The notes under the pieces were generated by a model. It saw only the letters and a list, made by a program, of their open reading frames with translations, was not told where the DNA came from and ran no database searches. A DNA stretch of 64,000 nt from NCBI GenBank assembly GCA_963573385.1, contig CAUYLG010062960.1, positions 83,318 to 147,317 on the forward strand, read 5' to 3'. Shown in pieces: positions 1-14,350 of this stretch (position 1 is its first letter; each line of letters starts with the position of its first letter). Source of the stretch: Cacajao melanocephalus (Eukaryota > Chordata > Mammalia > Primates > Pitheciidae). Both the position numbers and the translations under genes were made by a program.

Positions 1-454
1 AACTGAGACACAGTGTATCTATGTACGTGTATAGACATGCGTGCATGTAAACCAGCACATCATGGGACTTCTGAAACTTTCTACAAATGGCATCACAGCA
101 CAAATAGACAGCAGAATGCAGTTGCCGAGAAGTAGGTTTAGAACATGACACACTGGAGGCATCACATAGTGGTCTGATCTGTATGATGGTGCTGCTGAAT
201 CTTTTGTTTGGAAAGTATGCATATTTAATTCATTAATACATTCAATTTTTCAACAACTGTTTATTTAGAGCCTGCTATGTGCTGAGAATTGTTCTGAATT
301 CCACAAATGAGGAGGCTCCACTGATTCAAATCGTCCTCATCAGTCAAAACCCAGCGTCAATCTCACTCTCTCCATAAAGTAACCCACACCTTGGCATGTG
401 ACTCTCTGGACTTCTGTACTAAATTCTGTGCCATCTGTGGGCAATTAAATAAAA
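1..454. other. Unique-looking noncoding DNA
   Basis: AT-rich sequence with no recognisable repeat, RNA gene or convincing open frame. Nothing further seen. Confidence 0.4.
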
Positions 455-718
455 TTTTTTTGAAGTAAAACATGCATACAAAAACGTGTGCATAAGTTTA
501 CATTACAACAACTGAATACATTCATGTAAACAACACCCAGAGCAAAAAAGTCAGAATGCTACCAGCACCCCAGAGGCCCCTTGCAATCACTCACTCCCAT
601 CCTGCAAATAGTTACCACTCTGACTTCTAACAGCATTGATTTGTTTGGACTATTTTGTACTTTATATAAATGAAATCATACCATTTTTATCTTCAGGCAC
701 TTAAATGTTCTGCCTGGA
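455..718 (-). mobile_element. Old L1 (L1M-type) 3'-UTR fragment
   Basis: This stretch resembles the reverse-oriented 3' untranslated region of old mammalian LINE-1s: the 'acattcatgtaa', 'accagcaccccag' and 'tttatataaatgaaatcat' blocks occur in the usual order. On the plus strand the element reads backwards, its 3' end lying to the left beside a T-rich run. It is heavily mutated and non-functional. The subfamily was not determined. Confidence 0.5.
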
Positions 719-3418
719 TGGTGGTATTTTATAAATTTTGTGTGTGTGTTCAATGATGAGAATGCAAGCTCCTTTATGTAACTTCTTGGTAGAAAAAAGC
801 AGAATCTGGAACAGTGCCTTCAACAAAATACATTAAACTGAATACTCCTAAACCTATTCAGTTCAGCCAAGCTGGTGGAGATGTAGACTGGAGATCTTAC
901 CATGAACTTGTCAGAGGATGGGGATCTAGTTTTCTATTCTAGTCATCTTTTCCAGACACCACTCTGTGTGTGTGCGTGTGCATGTGTGCGTAAAATTATT
1001 CTGAGTCAAATCATCACTACCTAATTTAAACAGCATTTCTGAAAATATACATGATAATAAAAAATAAGGGCTTTCCCCCCCCATTCTAATAATATTAATG
1101 GAGATTCATCAGACCGGAGTTAACTGACAGCTGACTTTTGGGATTTATCTAAAACGCTATTCTCAGCCTTGTAGCTTCCTTCTGGTGACTTTATTGATTG
1201 ATCAGATGAGAGTGTCACAGGGTCCCATAGTGATGATGGGACCAGTGGTTTGTTTTCCTCTCTAGTCTAGGAAACCCTCAGCCGCCATGACATTGTGGAA
1301 AGACCCTTACACCCGTTTCCAGCGCTGTTTTTCCTTTCCGTTTGTTTGTCTGACAGATGACCACCATTAACGCTTGCCAGAGCAGGCAAGTCTTTTGTCA
1401 AAAACCCTACAGAGAATATTTTTCTGTATCACTTACTTTCATTTTGAGCCTTTTTAGAAGGCTTTTCAATTCCCGGTATTCTGGTAGGCATTGACTTCTG
1501 CTGTGCACTCAGGCCCATAGCAAATGGGTTGTTCTGAGAGATAAGGAAAGACGATCTTGAAATGATGCTTCTTAATGGAGCCATTCTGGGAAGCCCTGAC
1601 CTAGCAAAGGGGCTCTGATGTATTCACCGTGGTTGTTCATCTTTAAATAGCCACAAACAAATCCTGCAAAGTCATGGCAGTGCAAGCTGCTTAAAGGGCG
1701 TCGAGGGAGTGGGAAGGCAGTGATTGAATAATACGAGAGCTCCAGCTGAGAGATGCTTGTGGTACAGTTCTAGGTTGTGGTTGGTAGAGCTTCGGATCTG
1801 TTGAGTTTGAGAGTCGTAGCCAAGATTTCCCGCTCACTGCTTCTGTTGTTATTTCCATTGTTAGTTGTTGGCATCTCTTGTTCTAGATCATTAATCCATC
1901 CACTGGCTTCCTATTGCCAATCCCTAATAGGCAGGACATTGAGACTATCCCTTTGAGAGTCACAGGGTCACTTCTGACCCTCTCCTCCACTTTTTCTACA
2001 CACTGCTACTCTTTCCTGTTATTCGTAAAGAGTTAGATCATAAACATGCCGTTAAGCAGAGTGCTAATCAACCAAACAGCACTGCCGGTGAATTGGTTCG
2101 TATTTCGTTCCTTCCGTTTGGTTCCAGCTACACTCTTCCTGTTTTACCAACTAGGCGAAAGGGAGAGGTGTGAAGCTTCATGAGCCCAACGACGGATAAA
2201 GAAACACCTTGTCTTCTCATTTGCTTTTGTTGTGAAGGCGACCATCAGGGGGGTTGTGTACAGTGCCAAAGAGTGGCCTGTCCATCTTCCTTAGTTGCCA
2301 TAGCAGCGACTAACAGGGTCTCCACGTGGACACAAGGGTTTTCTACAGTTTAAACCAAGACAATGGGAGAGTATGTTTTCTTGACCCTTTGCAGGAAATC
2401 CTGCCCAACACACGAAAGAATGCAGCATTTCCCGGACCGTGGGCTGCTCAGGTCTGGCTCTCTAGGGTGGGCTTGAGTAAAAGATGTCTATGCTCTTGCC
2501 AAATAAGAAAACCCAGCGACATCATCCATGCCCAGAGGGCTAACGTTCAGCAAAGCCCCAGCAATAAATTAGTTGGAACATACAAAAAATGATATGTCTG
2601 ATTCAAAATAGACTAAAGGAGAGATATACATCTGACCTTGACTTTGCCCATTTTCACTGCTTGGTTTTCAGCATCTTACAAAGATACCTCTCCACCAAGA
2701 AAAACAGAAGATACTAGTTGGAAAGAAAGGCAAGTGAGATCTGTCTCATGGCATTGGAAACAGATGATTGCTCAATATCTTTCTTCTGAAGGCCAAGGCT
2801 TCTATATATTTTTTTAAAACCGCAAGCTACAGTTGTTTTCCCTGGGCCCTGCTGGAAGTCACAGGGTAGGTAAGACACAGCCCATCCTTCCGTTTGCTGG
2901 TGGCTCTCTCGGATGGTGTGACATGTCGTAGCAGCAATGGTGCCTCTGAACAAAAATAATGAGAGAAACATCTGTCTCCTGCTACTCTCTTTTCCAGGCA
3001 AATGGCACTTAAGATTCTTATTTTAGACTTGTAAGGGCTCCCACAAAAAAGCAGCCTCGGTGTTAACCGCATCTCCTTCCTTCTTTGAATCTGTTGATCA
3101 CTTTTTCCTTTACTTGTATTTTAAGACAGTTTAAAAGCAAAGATGACAACAAGATGCATGCATATCTCTGATACTGTGGGATTAAGAAAAAAAGAGGTGA
3201 AGAGCACAGTAGAGTGGCGTTGTGTGAGTGCGGATCGTTCCTCCTTCCTCGTTAAGAGAAATTGGGAGAGGCAATGTTTTGGAAGTGTTTATACCTAATA
3301 CATTGTAGAGGTTTGAAAATTACCAAGTGAACCAGATCATGAATGAAATAGTGTTGAGAGTGGTGCTCTCTTGTAGGCAGGGATCACAGTCCAAATACTG
3401 AGGAGGACCTACCGTGTC
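719..3418. other. Mostly unique noncoding DNA
   Basis: About 2.7 kb with no clear Alu, L1 or LTR. It holds a short GT-rich stretch near 965-990, a ten-C run near 1075 and scattered CpGs around 2030-2330. Open frames here are short and show no recognisable protein. The stretch could hold regulatory sequence, but nothing decisive is visible. Confidence 0.4.
2294..2307 (+). promoter_or_regulatory. X-box-like (RFX-type) motif
   Basis: GTTGCCATAGCAGC closely matches the palindromic X-box bound by RFX factors (GTTGCC-AT-RGCAAC type), with one mismatch in the second half-site. A CACGTG E-box core lies about 20 bp downstream. Single motif matches are frequent by chance, so this is only a candidate. 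Confidence 0.15.
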
Positions 3419-3460
3419 TGTTTCTCTCTCTCTCTTTCTCTCTCTCTCTCCTGCTCTTTC
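3419..3460. repeat. (CT)n microsatellite
   Basis: Imperfect CT repeat interrupted by TTT and CCTG. It gives a meaningless Arg/Glu-rich open frame on the opposite strand. Confidence 0.85.
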
Positions 3461-3679
3461 TCTGTCTTCTCACACATCCACACCCTGGCCCGTACACAAC
3501 TACGACTCACTTTCATAAGGAATTCAGATAATGTCCCCAAGATTAAAGAACGACTTGTGAACTGGCATCTCTGAAGCAGCGAGCTGGAAACACAGGCTTC
3601 GTGCTTTCCCACTGGGATATTTAGAACATATGCATAAAGTGATGCCATTTTTTGTTTATTTTGGCTTGCCTACAACTAA

Positions 3680-3800
3680 GACATTTTAGAGCTGGAAGGA
3701 ACTTCAAAAATGAAACAGTTCAACCCCTCGGTTTTTCTAATGAGGGAACTGAGGCTCCATGAAATGCCTCCTTGTGGCCGGGGTGGCAGCAGGGCACTGG
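3680..3800 (-). repeat. MIR-like old SINE relic
   Basis: 'agagctggaagg' followed by 'aatgagggaactgaggctc' resembles the reverse-oriented core of an ancient mammalian SINE (MIR or a related family). It is too diverged for a firm family call. Confidence 0.35.
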
Positions 3801-4330
3801 AGGCTCACGTCTGGCTCTCCAGTCCTCTCTCCCCAAGGTCTCTCTGCTCTCTCTGGCTTTTCTTCTCCACCTCCTCAGGCATTTCAGATCGACTTCCTCC
3901 TCCACGCCGCTCACGACCTCTTCCCAAAGCATTCTGCTGCTGTTATTTGGAAAATAACGAACATAGAAGCGATGTGTTTCTGTGGATATTTTAGTGCTCA
4001 CAGATTTGCAGCATCTGACTAGGCTGAGCATAGCACTGTGTGCACGCATGCCGCAGAGTGGGGTGAGCACCGCCATCGCAGTCACTTCAGCACGACCTCT
4101 TTCCCTCCCCTTCTTTATTATTTGTAAACAAAAATGTTTCTGAAATTTTGTCATAACTAACTTTTAAAAGTTAATTGAGGATAACAGTTTAACAAGATTT
4201 AAGATTGCCTAAAAGGAAGACAGAAGAGTAAACCTGTATAAGTTCAAATTTATTCTGAAAAAGTTTTTGGTTCATATTTTTTTTTCTTTTCTCTACTAAA
4301 AAGTTTTTGGTTAATATTATAAGTGGATGT

Positions 4331-4424
4331 TGTATCCATCCACCCACCTGCCCGCTTATCCATCCATTTATCCACTCATCCATCCTCCATCATCCATCCA
4401 CCCATCTATCCATTCATCCAACAA
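4331..4424. repeat. (CATC)n microsatellite
   Basis: Degenerate tetranucleotide array of CATC/CACC/TATC units over about 90 bp, 125 bp upstream of an Alu. No coding meaning. Confidence 0.85.
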
Positions 4425-4432
4425 AAGTTTTA

Positions 4433-4835
<403 letters not shown>

Positions 4836-4849
4836 GGAAAAGTATGAGT

Positions 4850-7198
<2,349 letters not shown>

Positions 7199-7480
7199 TG
7201 GCTGCAACCTCTTTGGCACTCCTCCCATTGAGAGGTGAAATCTCATTCCCCTCCCCTTGAAGATGGGTTGGCTTTACTGACTAGTTTCTAACAAAGAGAA
7301 CATGACAGAAGGGATGCTGAGTGACTTGTGAGGGTCATTAGAAGGTTGATACAACATCTATCTAGCTCTCTCTCCCCCAAGGATGCTCGCCCTTGGAACC
7401 CAACAGCCATAAGGTGAGGAAGCCCAAGCCACATGGAGATACCACATGTTAGTGATCTGGCCAATAGCTGAGGTCCCAGC
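7199..7480 (+). mobile_element. LTR-like interspersed repeat, 5' half
   Basis: Opens with a 'gctgcaacctctttggcactcc' type start and continues through 'gaggaagcccaagccacatggag' to 'gctgaggtcccagc'. I recognise these as parts of a widely dispersed LTR-like human repeat, but I cannot name the family safely. It breaks off exactly at 7480 and resumes at 8088, so one old element was split by the insertion at 7481-8087. Confidence 0.5.
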
Positions 7481-8087
7481 TGTTTGAAATGTAGTTGAGA
7501 TCTGTTTGAAGGAAGTGTGGTAAGACACATAGACACAGAAATAACTCTAATTAAGGAATAAGTTTTTACACTCACAGATCTCTGGGACAGAAGGCATGCC
7601 ACACTGTGGGAGATCATACAGGGAAGCGCTAAGGATGGTCAGGAGGCAGAGAGAGTGAGGGGAAAGTGTGGGCAAGGGCCTTTATTGTAGCATCTGTGGG
7701 AAGGAACAGAGAGGCAGGGTGAGCAGGTTTAGGATTGCCTTGAGTAATTTCGGTAGTCTCTAGGATGTAGGGGTAGTCTAGTTGTCTGGTCCCTGAGCAG
7801 ATAGGTAGTGTCCCAAACTGGAAGATCTCAATAAAGGAGGTGGTTGGGGTACAGGGCTCTGGATTGCTTGGGGTACAGGGCTCTGGATTGGTTGGGGTAC
7901 AGGGATTTGGATTGGTTGGGGTACAGGGCTCTGGGTTGGTTGGGGTACAGGGCTCTGGATTTGTTGATTTGCATATGAAAGTCATTGATTTTCTCTATGA
8001 ATCACCTAGCCCTGGGAGGGGAAGTCCCTTTAGTGCCAGCAAGACCCTTAATGTCCAAGTACCAGGATAAAAGATATGCCTCACACA
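7481..8087 (-). mobile_element. Solitary LTR inserted in an older repeat
   Basis: A 607-bp insertion with TG...CA ends. Both sides carry the same 5 bp, CCAGC (7476-7480 and 8088-8092), as a target-site duplication. Removing it rejoins the surrounding repeat perfectly. The AATAAA signal at 7681-7686 lies on the minus strand, giving the orientation. Minus-strand features include an ATGCAAAT octamer (about 7966-7976) and five 24-bp repeats in what would be U3. No gag, pol or env is present, so this is a recombined solo LTR. Family not identified. Confidence 0.6.
7842..7963. repeat. 24-bp minisatellite, about 5 copies
   Basis: Five direct copies of a 24-bp unit with core 'ggttggggtacagggctctg', differing by one or two bases each. 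Because 24 is divisible by three, it makes an octapeptide-repeat open frame on both strands, which is an artefact. It lies inside the solitary LTR, where tandem repeats often form part of the retroviral enhancer. Confidence 0.9.
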
Positions 8088-8354
8088 CCAGCTGACCATC
8101 AGCCTCGACTGCCCGACACATGAGTGAGCAAGCCTTTGAGATGACTTCAGCCTCAGTCACTGTCACCTGAGGACAGCCACCTGAGAGATCCGGAGTGAGA
8201 ACTGTCAACTTGAACTATGTCAGCCTCCCAAACCCAGGACAGACAATACCAACAACAATGGTAGATGGTCACTGTCGGTGCTTTATGCCACCAGTAGGCG
8301 GCTTGTTACGCAGCAGTGGGTGACCAGAACACCTGTTTAAGGAATTGACATTGC
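8088..8354 (+). repeat. LTR-like repeat 3' half; left arm of inverted repeat
   Basis: Continuation of the element begun at 7199, ending with a 'ttgttacgcagcag' block typical of this family's 3' end. The whole stretch plus about 20 bp beyond recurs in inverted orientation at 9001-9274, differing at roughly 16-20 sites and two short indels (about 92% identity by eye). Confidence 0.7.
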
Positions 8355-9000
8355 ATAATTCCCTTTTACATGCTGATACTTTTGCTTTCAACATTTAGAG
8401 AAATTGTAGGTATATGGTTTACATTATATACTCTCACATATAAGTCATTTTCCATATGATATCCTTTTAACAGCTTAATTATGGCATTTCTAGAATGTTT
8501 TAAGCACATAGAATGTCCTTTAAACCATATCTTCCATTTTGAAGTAAATTATTCTCATCAGTTACTATACAGAAATAAAAATGTTGATTTGAGCTAAGAC
8601 CCATTGAAGATGAGAACATGGCTGCTTGAAGACACTAACATTATGAGGCAGAAACTGATTGGGCCCCTATCTAGAGGGCATTCATAAAATTATTGTGCTG
8701 GCACCTAAGAAGCTATTCCAGTATCCTTGGACGAGCAGCAGGGGGTGCAGGTTCTATACCTGGGCTTCCTGAGATTGGTGAGGCGGAGCTCTCTCCCTCA
8801 TTAACTATTTATTCATGTCCATAAAGATCAGTCCCTGTGGCTTTGGGCCCTACTCATCAGCCTGTTTCTGCTCTTGGCCACTCTGTCAGCATCATAGAGG
8901 CTGGCCCTGGAGATGAACTTGCTCAGCTCACCACCCAGGAAGAAGAGTCATTCCTGGAGCTGATGCTCATGGGGTGTGCACCAACGTGACCGTTTATCTT
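8355..9000. other. Spacer between inverted repeat arms
   Basis: 646 bp of unique-looking DNA. It includes a CTCF-core-like 'cagcagggggtgc' near 8738-8750. A 40-codon minus-strand open stretch near 8840-8950 has no recognisable protein similarity. Confidence 0.4.
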
Positions 9001-9274
9001 GCAATGTCAATTCCTTAAACAGAAGGTGTTCTGGTCGCCCATTGCTGCATAACAAGCCGCCCACTGGTGGCATAAAGCACCGACAGTGACCATCTATCAT
9101 CATTGTTGTTGGTATTGTCTGTCCTGGGTTTGGGAGGCTGACATAGTTCAAGTTGACCATTCTCACTCCGGGTCTCTCAGGTGGCTGTCCTCAGATGACA
9201 GTGACGGAGGCTGGAGTCATCTCAAAGCCTTGCTCACTCACATGTCGGGCAGTCGAGGCTGATGGTCAGATGGT
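9001..9274 (-). repeat. Right arm of inverted repeat
   Basis: Reverse complement of 8087-8354 at about 92% identity. It lacks the solitary LTR that abuts the left arm and carries an extra 3-bp ATG-like unit near 9100. It could be an inverted duplication or a second, independent copy of the same repeat family. Shared sequence beyond the family's apparent 3' end favours duplication. Confidence 0.7.
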
Positions 9275-10503
9275 CACAAAACAGCAGGTGGTCGGAGGGT
9301 CTTCACTCAAGGGGTGCTAACAACCCCTGTTCACCTCACCTGAATCCAGAAGGGCAGCCCCTCTCTTGCAGTAAAAGCAGGGGAAAGCCACGTGCCTTCC
9401 TTCTGTCCTCCTCTCGAAGCATCTCTGGGTAAGAGGGTCTAATGAAGGCCAGGTACTGGATGCTGCAGAGTATGATGCAGGTGTGCCTCCAGCTCCTCTG
9501 CCTCCCACCCTTTCTGCAGTCCTTCTCCACCCCCGACCCAGGTGTCCCTGCCCAGTCTTATCTGGGATTTCTGATGTTACCTCAGCTTCTGAGACCCAAA
9601 GTTATGATGCTGTAGTGGTGAAAAGTCAGGTGCAAGTTGGGGATTTGGGGACTAGAGGGCTGTACCTAGAAGCTCTACTAATCAGACCAACCTGGTTATC
9701 ACTAGCTCAGTGTCCTATAAGGCCACCCTGCTCTGTGGAATGACTCCATTGAGACATTCCCGTTCTACCATCTACCTCATGAAAAGACAATCTGGAAATA
9801 AACACAACTCACAACATTTCAGGAAACATAATTTTAAATGCCACAAACTAGGGGTGTAAAGCATTGTTTTGCAAAGCCTAAAATTCTGACATTAACATTT
9901 TAATAAGCTGCTATTCACACATTTTCAAAATAAAGGCTGAAATTGTCCATTGTCCATGGAGGAAATCTCTTTAAAGGCAAAGTAAGACGTTCTCCTTCAG
10001 GTTCATCTAAATGACCTCAAATGTTTCTACCTTTAAAGATTCTGCATCGACTTGTAGCCCCAGTTTCTGGCTGCAAAGCAGGCGTTCACTGTTGTGTGAA
10101 TGAATGAGTGAATGGGAGAGAAAAAGATAGGGCATCTTTAAAAATCAGAGACATAACTTATGCACTCAACCAAATAGACCAAGGATGATTGATACTTCTT
10201 ATAACACCAAATACTGGAATGAAGAACTATTTGAGACAGGATCTATACTACTAATTAAATTGACAGAAGTAGCCAATTGTGTCTGAATCTGGCTGCTCTG
10301 TGATCAACAACTGCCACCCCGCCACCACACACACTTAACATCCTGCCAAGTGCATAATCTTCTTGATAATTCAATTAAGCTGTTCAGAAATTGATGTCTT
10401 GATAGACGCAGGGGCTGGTTTTCTAGTAAGCTTCATGACTTGATTAAATACACTCTTTATTCAGATACAGGTTAGGGTTTTGGTCGAAGGCAAACAAAGA
10501 AGT
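9275..10503. other. Noncoding DNA with a possible L2 tail
   Basis: Unique-looking. 10040-10120, ending 'gtgtgaatgaatgagtgaatg', resembles the 3' end of an L2 element on the plus strand, weakly supported. No gene seen. Confidence 0.35.
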
Positions 10504-10797
10504 TGTTTTTGTTTTTGTTTTAGAGACAGAGTCTTGCTCTGTTGCCCAGGCTGGAATGCAGTGGCATGATCATGGCTCACTGGAGTCTCAAACTACCGGG
10601 CGCAAGCAATCTTCTTGTCCTGGTCTCCTAAGTAGCTGGGACCACAGATGCATGCCAGCACGCCCAGCTAATTTTTAAAATTTTGTGTAGAGAGGGGAGG
10701 TCTCGCTATGTTGCCCAGGCTGGGCTCAGGCTATCAATCCTCCCACCTAGGGCTCCCAAGATGCTGGGGTTTCAGGCGTGAGCCACTACACCCAGCC
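10504..10797 (-). mobile_element. AluJ
   Basis: Complete dimeric Alu in antisense orientation, from a TTTTG-rich tail to 'cacccagcc'. Older AluJ-type positions and many substitutions, including a disturbed left monomer ('ctgggctcaggctatcaa'). Confidence 0.93.
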
Positions 10798-11466
10798 AGA
10801 GTTTTGATGACTGCTTTGGTTGTTTCTTGTCATTTAATTTATAATCTCAGCACTGGCTACCTGTACATAAATTTGAAAATTTTTCTTTCATGCTATTACT
10901 GCTATTGTGAACCTATAAATCACCACAGGCTAAAATGTAATCTTCCAAACAATGATTTGAGTCCATATTAAATGTAAATATAAAGATATCTAAATGTATT
11001 CACAAAGAATTCATTTAAATACTCAATGGTGGTATTAAAAAACCTGGACTATAAGTGTGGGCAGAAACCAATGAATGTAAATGTGTTTTATCGGCTAAGT
11101 AAATGCATAGTGAAACTACGTAAGTACCTTGAAAACCAACACTTTCCAAGAAGGAAGAGAGGGAATGAGTAAATACAAAGACCCAAACTGTGCAATGCTT
11201 CTTAGGCTTAACTATATAAGGAGTTGAAATTGCTATTTAATTATTTAGATACCATGAGTATCTTTAAAAAATAAAAAGGGTAGTGGTTTCAACAGCTTGC
11301 AATGAAAGAATAGGTATAGTAATGTCCCAAACCATTAACAAAAGATTAAAGAAAAAAAAAAAAAAACATAGCCAAGAAGATGGGGAAGAGGAGGTCAAGA
11401 AATCCTGTTGAGAAAAGCTATGCCATTTTTAGTTACTGTTTTAGTGTCCACTTCTGGCGTGAAATG
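10798..11466. other. AT-rich noncoding DNA
   Basis: No recognisable element. It includes an A17 run at 11350-11366 without an attached Alu or L1, possibly the remnant of a retroposon tail. Confidence 0.35.
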
Positions 11467-11690
11467 GCAGCTTAGCAGTGACAAGAAGTAGATCCTGCCT
11501 CCATTATTTAATAACCCTGTGATTCTGGGCAAACTTCTTGAACCTCTGTATGCCTCACTTTCTCCATTTGTAAACATGGATAATAATAGTGCCTGTCTCA
11601 TTAGAATTGTTACGAGGATGAATTAATGTGTATGGAGTGCTTAGAATGGTGCCTGGCGCATCATGGGCTCTGGCTGAGTGTTTGTTAAAT
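11467..11690 (+). mobile_element. MIR
   Basis: Near full-length mammalian-wide interspersed repeat: 'ctgtgattctgggcaaacttcttgaacctctgtatgcctcac', then 'tttgtaaacatggataataatag', then 'gcttagaatggtgcctggc' in consensus order. The quoted parts are approximate landmarks. Ancient tRNA-derived SINE, inactive. Confidence 0.75.
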
Positions 11691-12464
11691 AAAAATAATT
11701 TTTTAATCAATGATATCATTCCCAGAGTAAACCTGAGAAAAACAAATCATAAAACCAATACCAAAGTCTTTTAAACATATGTATAGACTGTTGAAGAAAG
11801 GGAAATGTCATTCATTTTGGTGACAACTTTGTGAATGCAGAATAAGACCTGTTGACTTCTTGCAAGATTCTCGTTCGAAAAAATGGATACTGAAACTTAT
11901 CTATATTAGGCAATCAATGTCTTATTTTATTTCAAGGCAGTAGATGTTTGTGAAAGCCATCTCTATTATTACGATGTCAATATGTGATCATCTCTGACCT
12001 ATGAAAGAGTAGAAGGCTGAAGTGGTTCGATGTCATATCAATGGATAAAGAACAACGATGTTTGTTCAAAACTAAAACAACTATTAAGCTCCCACTTTGC
12101 TGGAAGTGGGTGCTTCTGGACGTGAAAGACACTAGGTGACTTAGGATAAGTCGTGAGAACTTTCCTGCATGTTTGCCCTTCAGTCTTGAATGATGGGGCG
12201 CCATTTTCTTAGATTTAGCTACAAGATTCCCTGGAGTTTCGGACAAAATAGAATTTTTTTCCATCATTCTTTATAGGCTCAAGAATGTCAGCCCACCTAG
12301 GCGCTGCAGGAATAGATGCTCTAAATGATCATCACGGACTTTTCCCACTTGACAGACATTTATTGTCTCCAAAAGCCTCACCTTACAAATATAAGCATCA
12401 TAAATGTCATCAGCATTATCATCAGCAGTTGCATTTCAGTTTTGAGTAGGGACAGTTTCATGAG
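11691..12464. other. Noncoding DNA
   Basis: No element or gene recognised. Open frames are short and unremarkable. Confidence 0.35.
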
Positions 12465-12540
12465 AACCACGTGCCTGTCACTGTGCTCAGTGTTTCACAG
12501 GCATTTATTTCCTCTCTGAAATCCCTAGGAAGATGGATCC
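12465..12540 (-). mobile_element. MIR fragment
   Basis: 'cgtgcctgtcactgtgctcag' followed by 'cacaggcattta' matches the reverse-oriented 3' part of MIR. Short and diverged. Confidence 0.4.
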
Positions 12541-12834
12541 TTGCCTCTAAAGAGTTGAGAACCCAGAGTGGGAAACAGACAAGCAGCCCGAATGTCATGG
12601 ATGAGCTGTCTCCCCGTCCGCTCCTCCGGGCAAATGTCCTTCCCTCATAATGCATCTGAACTTAGGCCCAGCTGCTTCTGAAGCCTGTTTTGGCTACACT
12701 CAGTGCCTCTTCTCCACAGGAAGTCACCTCCCATGCTAGAGCGGGAGCTGATGCTTTGTTTTGAGTGGGTGGGCAGCATGGCAACACTGAGAGGGAAGGC
12801 AGCCTCCCAGGGGGCTGTAAAGAATGTGCAATAC

Positions 12835-13176
<342 letters not shown>

Positions 13177-13379
13177 CTAAAATGAAAGTTGAAATTGTTT
13201 TTTTTAAAAAAAAATGTACAGTAAATCCAGATCTCCCTCTCCCAGCAAGATCTTGATTTCTTGATTTAGGCTATGAGTCATGTGCAGAAAAAGGTAGGAT
13301 GGTAAATGGAAAGTAAAAACGCTCTACATTTGAGCAGTTGCATTCGGGCTCTCACTTTTCAACCCAGCGGTGTGCAAGG

Positions 13380-13880
<501 letters not shown>

Positions 13881-14209
13881 AAGACATTGAGCCCCTCTAG
13901 CCTGGGCACAGCTTTAATTTCTGCCTCTCTCTGTCTCCAGCCTTCCCATTCTCTTCCCCCATTCTTCAGCCTCTCCTTTGTGATCTCAGCCTGTCCCTGG
14001 CATCCAACTCCAACTGCAGCAAGGACCCTGCCCTGCCAGAGATGCCCAATAGTGGAGGGATAAGATGAGGTTTTATCTAAAACAGGGGCGAGGCATTTAT
14101 GCAAAGGAGCTAACAAAACATTAGACAGATTCATGCCCTGGAAACTTTCCCCATCTTCTAAGGAGAAGGTGACAGAGCTCTGAGGAACCCTCATCCATCA
14201 GTTCAACAG

Positions 14210-14350
14210 CAACATGTTGCTAATATTTGCCAGCTGTGTGATCAAATCTCCCTCTTACAGATGTGGACACTGAAGTAGGATGAACGTTAAGACGCTCACC
14301 CTGGGGTCACACCCAGCACAGCAGAGATTAAAATCCACAGACTTAAAATT
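14210..14350 (-). mobile_element. MIR fragment
   Basis: Reverse-oriented MIR: 'cagatgtggacactgaagtagg' followed by 'ggtcacacccagcacagcagagattaaaatcc'-like spacing. Diverged but in consensus order. Confidence 0.45.

Noticed and set aside
4331..4424. CRISPR-like spaced repeats
   Set aside because: Simple CATC microsatellite in a primate genome; no constant repeats with unique spacers.
7629..7985. Octapeptide-repeat open frames (TNPEPCTP on minus, VGVQGSGL on plus)
   Set aside because: Both come from the 24-bp minisatellite inside the solitary LTR; the unit length is a multiple of three.
8840..8950. Minus-strand 40-residue stretch as a processed pseudogene
   Set aside because: An in-frame stop lies immediately upstream, there is no tail or target duplication, and I recognise no parent gene.
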